The notes beneath the pieces were generated by a model. That model saw only the letters and a list, made by a program, of their open reading frames with translations, made no database searches and had not been told where the DNA came from. A stretch of 33,006 nt of DNA from Chloroflexota bacterium. GTDB taxonomy: Bacteria; Chloroflexota; Anaerolineae; UBA4142. The stretch lies in the NCBI GenBank assembly GCA_016223105.1, contig JACRPR010000050.1, positions 1-33,006 on the forward strand, read 5' to 3'. Below are positions 31,292-33,006 of this stretch, piece after piece. The translations under genes and the position numbers were made by a program. Position 1 is the first letter of the stretch, and each line of letters starts with the position of its first letter.

Positions 31292-32247
31292 TACCCGCGA
31301 ATCCCCACACTCGAAATGCCTTCGACGAACCAGCGTTGCAGGAACAGGTACAGAATGATGATCGGAATGATCGTGATCGTCGCGCCGGCGAGAAGCAATT
31401 GCGTTTGCGTCCCGGCTTCGGTGATCAGCGAACGCAAGCCGACCTGGATCGGGCGCATCTCCGGCGAATTGGTAACGAGCAGGGGCCACATCAACGCATT
31501 CCAAGTGCCGAGAAATGTGAGTAGCGCGCTCGTGATCAACACCGGCTTGGAAAGTGGCAAGACGATGCTCACCAAAAATCGCGAATGGGTCGCGCCATCC
31601 AACACCGCGGCGTCGAACAATTCGTTCGGGATCCCGCGAAAGAATTGGCGGAAAATGAAAATGCTAAACACGGTCGCGATCCAGGGAATGATCAACGCAT
31701 AGTACGTGTCAATCCAATTGTGCGGCTCCGCGCCAGGCAAATTCAACGCCGTCGCAAACCAGGATTCGGGCGTGGGAAACCAGACCATAAACACAAAGTT
31801 CGGAATCAAGGTCAGTTCGCCGGGAATCATCATCGTCGCGAGCAAAATTTTGAACAACAGCTCGCGTCCCGGAAACTGCAAGCGCGCGAACGCGTAACCG
31901 GCGAGTACGCCGGTCGTCAACACGCCCAGCACCGTGCCGAATCCGACAAAGAGCGTGTTCGCGAAATAGCGCACGAGCGTACACCCGCGCTCGCGTTCCA
32001 AAATCAAGAACGGATTCAGCGGATCGAAATTACAGGGCTTGCTCCCGTTCATCACAAGAATCACGTCGCCATAGTTCGACCACAATGGCGCTTCGGGCAA
32101 AAACACGCCGGTCGTTACCTCACTGTACGATTGAAGCGATCCCAGGATCATCCATGCAAAGGGAAAGACCATAAACAGCGCGCCGGAAATCAGCACGAAA
32201 TGAATGCCCAGGTTCGTCAATTCTTTTTTGAGCCGGTCGCGATTCAT
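31291..32247 (-). CDS. ABC sugar permease, MalG/UgpE-like
   Basis: This 318-residue inner-membrane permease has about six helices (for example ISGALFMVFPFAWMILGSL and NTLFVGFGTVLGVLTTGVLAG). The cytoplasmic EAA loop is FDAAVLDGATHSRFLVSIVLPLSKP (Glu replaced by Asp), where the ATPase docks. The first periplasmic loop is longer than usual and contains two cysteines (MNGSKPCNFDP, then ERERGCTLVRYF) that could form a disulfide. It pairs with the MalF-like permease; the TGATG junction overlaps the partner's stop by one base. Substrate is unknown. Confidence 0.92.
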   Translation of the reverse strand: MNRDRLKKELTNLGIHFVLISGALFMVFPFAWMILGSLQSYSEVTTGVFLPEAPLWSNYGDVILVMNGSKPCNFDPLNPFLILERERGCTLVRYFANTLFVGFGTVLGVLTTGVLAGYAFARLQFPGRELLFKILLATMMIPGELTLIPNFVFMVWFPTPESWFATALNLPGAEPHNWIDTYYALIIPWIATVFSIFIFRQFFRGIPNELFDAAVLDGATHSRFLVSIVLPLSKPVLITSALLTFLGTWNALMWPLLVTNSPEMRPIQVGLRSLITEAGTQTQLLLAGATITIIPIIILYLFLQRWFVEGISSVGIRG

Positions 32248-33006
32248 CAGCTTGTCTCCCCGCCGCGCTCAAAGAAACGAAATTGAACGAGCGTGAACGC
32301 GAAAATGATCAACGACAAAAGCACGGCAATCGCGGTCGCATACCCCGCGCGATTTTGACTGTAGAGTTGATCGAACATGAAAATGCTCACCGTGCGCGTG
32401 GTGCCGAGCGGACCGCCGAGCGGTTGCGACGCGGCAATGTTCATCGTGTAAATGTGATTGAACGCTTGGAACGAGCCGATGATCGAAATCACGAGCAGGA
32501 AAAAAATCGTCGGCATCAACAGCGGAATCGTAATGTGGCGAAACAATTGCCAACCGTTCGCGCCGTCAATGCGGCCGGCTTCGTACAATTCGGAATTGAT
32601 GTTCGTGAGCCCGGCGAGAAAAATAATTACGTTGAAACCGAGATGTTGCCACAGCGAAAAGATCATCACCGAGACGAGCGCGAGACTCGGACCGGTTGCC
32701 CAACTTGGGACGGTCATGCCCAATTGCATCCCGATCAATTTGAACACGCCGTCCGATTCGATCAACCATTGTTGCGCGGGGATGCCGATCAGTTCGAGCC
32801 CGCGATTGGCGATGCCGCCGGTCGGATTGAACACCCACGCCCACACAATCGCGGAGGCGACGGCGGAGATGACGTGCGGCATAAAGTACACGACACGATA
32901 AATGCCGCGCCCGCGAATTTTTTGGAACAAGAGGTACGCGACGAGCAGACCGAGCGCAATCGTCGCCGCGACGGTGCCGATCACGTAAAAGACCGTGTTC
33001 TGTAGC
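32247..33006 (-). CDS. ABC sugar permease, MalF/UgpA-like (5' end beyond the window)
   Basis: This partial CUT1-family permease has about 253 visible residues, starting QNTVFYVIGTVAATIALGLL at the window edge. It contains helices such as VVYFMPHVISAVASAIVWAWV, the EAA-type loop LYEAGRIDGANGWQLFRHITIPLLMPT (near consensus EAA-x3-G) and a final helix AIAVLLSLIIFAFTLVQFRFF. It forms a heterodimer with the MalG-like permease. Family members are about 290 residues long, so the missing N-terminus is short. Its stop overlaps the MalG-like start (TGATG). No ATPase gene (MalK type) lies in the window. Confidence 0.92.
   Translation of the reverse strand, partial: LQNTVFYVIGTVAATIALGLLVAYLLFQKIRGRGIYRVVYFMPHVISAVASAIVWAWVFNPTGGIANRGLELIGIPAQQWLIESDGVFKLIGMQLGMTVPSWATGPSLALVSVMIFSLWQHLGFNVIIFLAGLTNINSELYEAGRIDGANGWQLFRHITIPLLMPTIFFLLVISIIGSFQAFNHIYTMNIAASQPLGGPLGTTRTVSIFMFDQLYSQNRAGYATAIAVLLSLIIFAFTLVQFRFFERGGETS

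Overview
The window looks like a chromosomal segment of a Chloroflexota (Anaerolineae-like) bacterium. This rests on general resemblance: ABC-transporter lipoproteins with long Thr/Pro/Ala linkers, CIRCE-controlled hrcA-grpE-dnaK and groES-groEL operons, extreme CGCG-rich codon use, and intergenic gaps filled with dispersed palindromes and short tandem repeats. No rRNA, tRNA, CRISPR array, transposase or phage gene was found. No gene-free gap reaches 300 bases; the largest is 31029-31290.

Layout. Positions 1-11103 are read rightward and 11146 to the end leftward, converging on a terminator at 11113-11147. (1) 2-6260: the tail of a possible PHP-domain gene, a hotdog thioesterase and a 3'-truncated prenyltransferase-like gene. 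These are followed by a tight run of PimA-like glycosyltransferase, FAD oxidoreductase, CDP-alcohol phosphatidyltransferase, PlsC-like acyltransferase and SAM hydroxide adenosyltransferase. Three of these together resemble the actinobacterial pgsA-patA-pimA phospholipid-mannoside cluster. (2) 6257-9994: sigma-A promoter plus CIRCE, hrcA, grpE, dnaK and a strong terminator. (3) 9996-11103: a promoter, a probable RelE/ParE-type toxin-antitoxin pair and a Uma2-family nuclease-like gene. (4) 11146-12121: a DUF554 membrane protein and a cytochrome b5-like mini-protein.

(5) 12342-25596: one leftward run that starts with uridine kinase (udk) and continues through 13 surface-polysaccharide genes: six glycosyltransferases, four methyltransferase-like proteins (one DUF268), two acyl/acetyltransferases and a Wzx-like flippase. 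Most junctions are ATGA, GTGA or TAATG overlaps, so this is probably one long operon. No Wzy polymerase or initiating phosphoglycosyltransferase is visible. (6) 25728-27978: groES-groEL with its terminator, promoter and CIRCE. (7) 28065-33006: part of a CUT1-type carbohydrate ABC transporter: a MalF-like permease (cut by the window edge), a MalG-like permease and two different substrate-binding lipoproteins. No ATPase is present.

The most unusual material is between genes. There are two copies of a ~150-bp MITE-like element, several unrelated gene-end palindromes, and tandem arrays of about four 7- or 8-nt units, two of which lie inside coding sequence. A second, degenerate CIRCE lies upstream of groES and its flank matches the hrcA leader. 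udk has a promoter whose -10 box touches the start codon, suggesting a leaderless mRNA.
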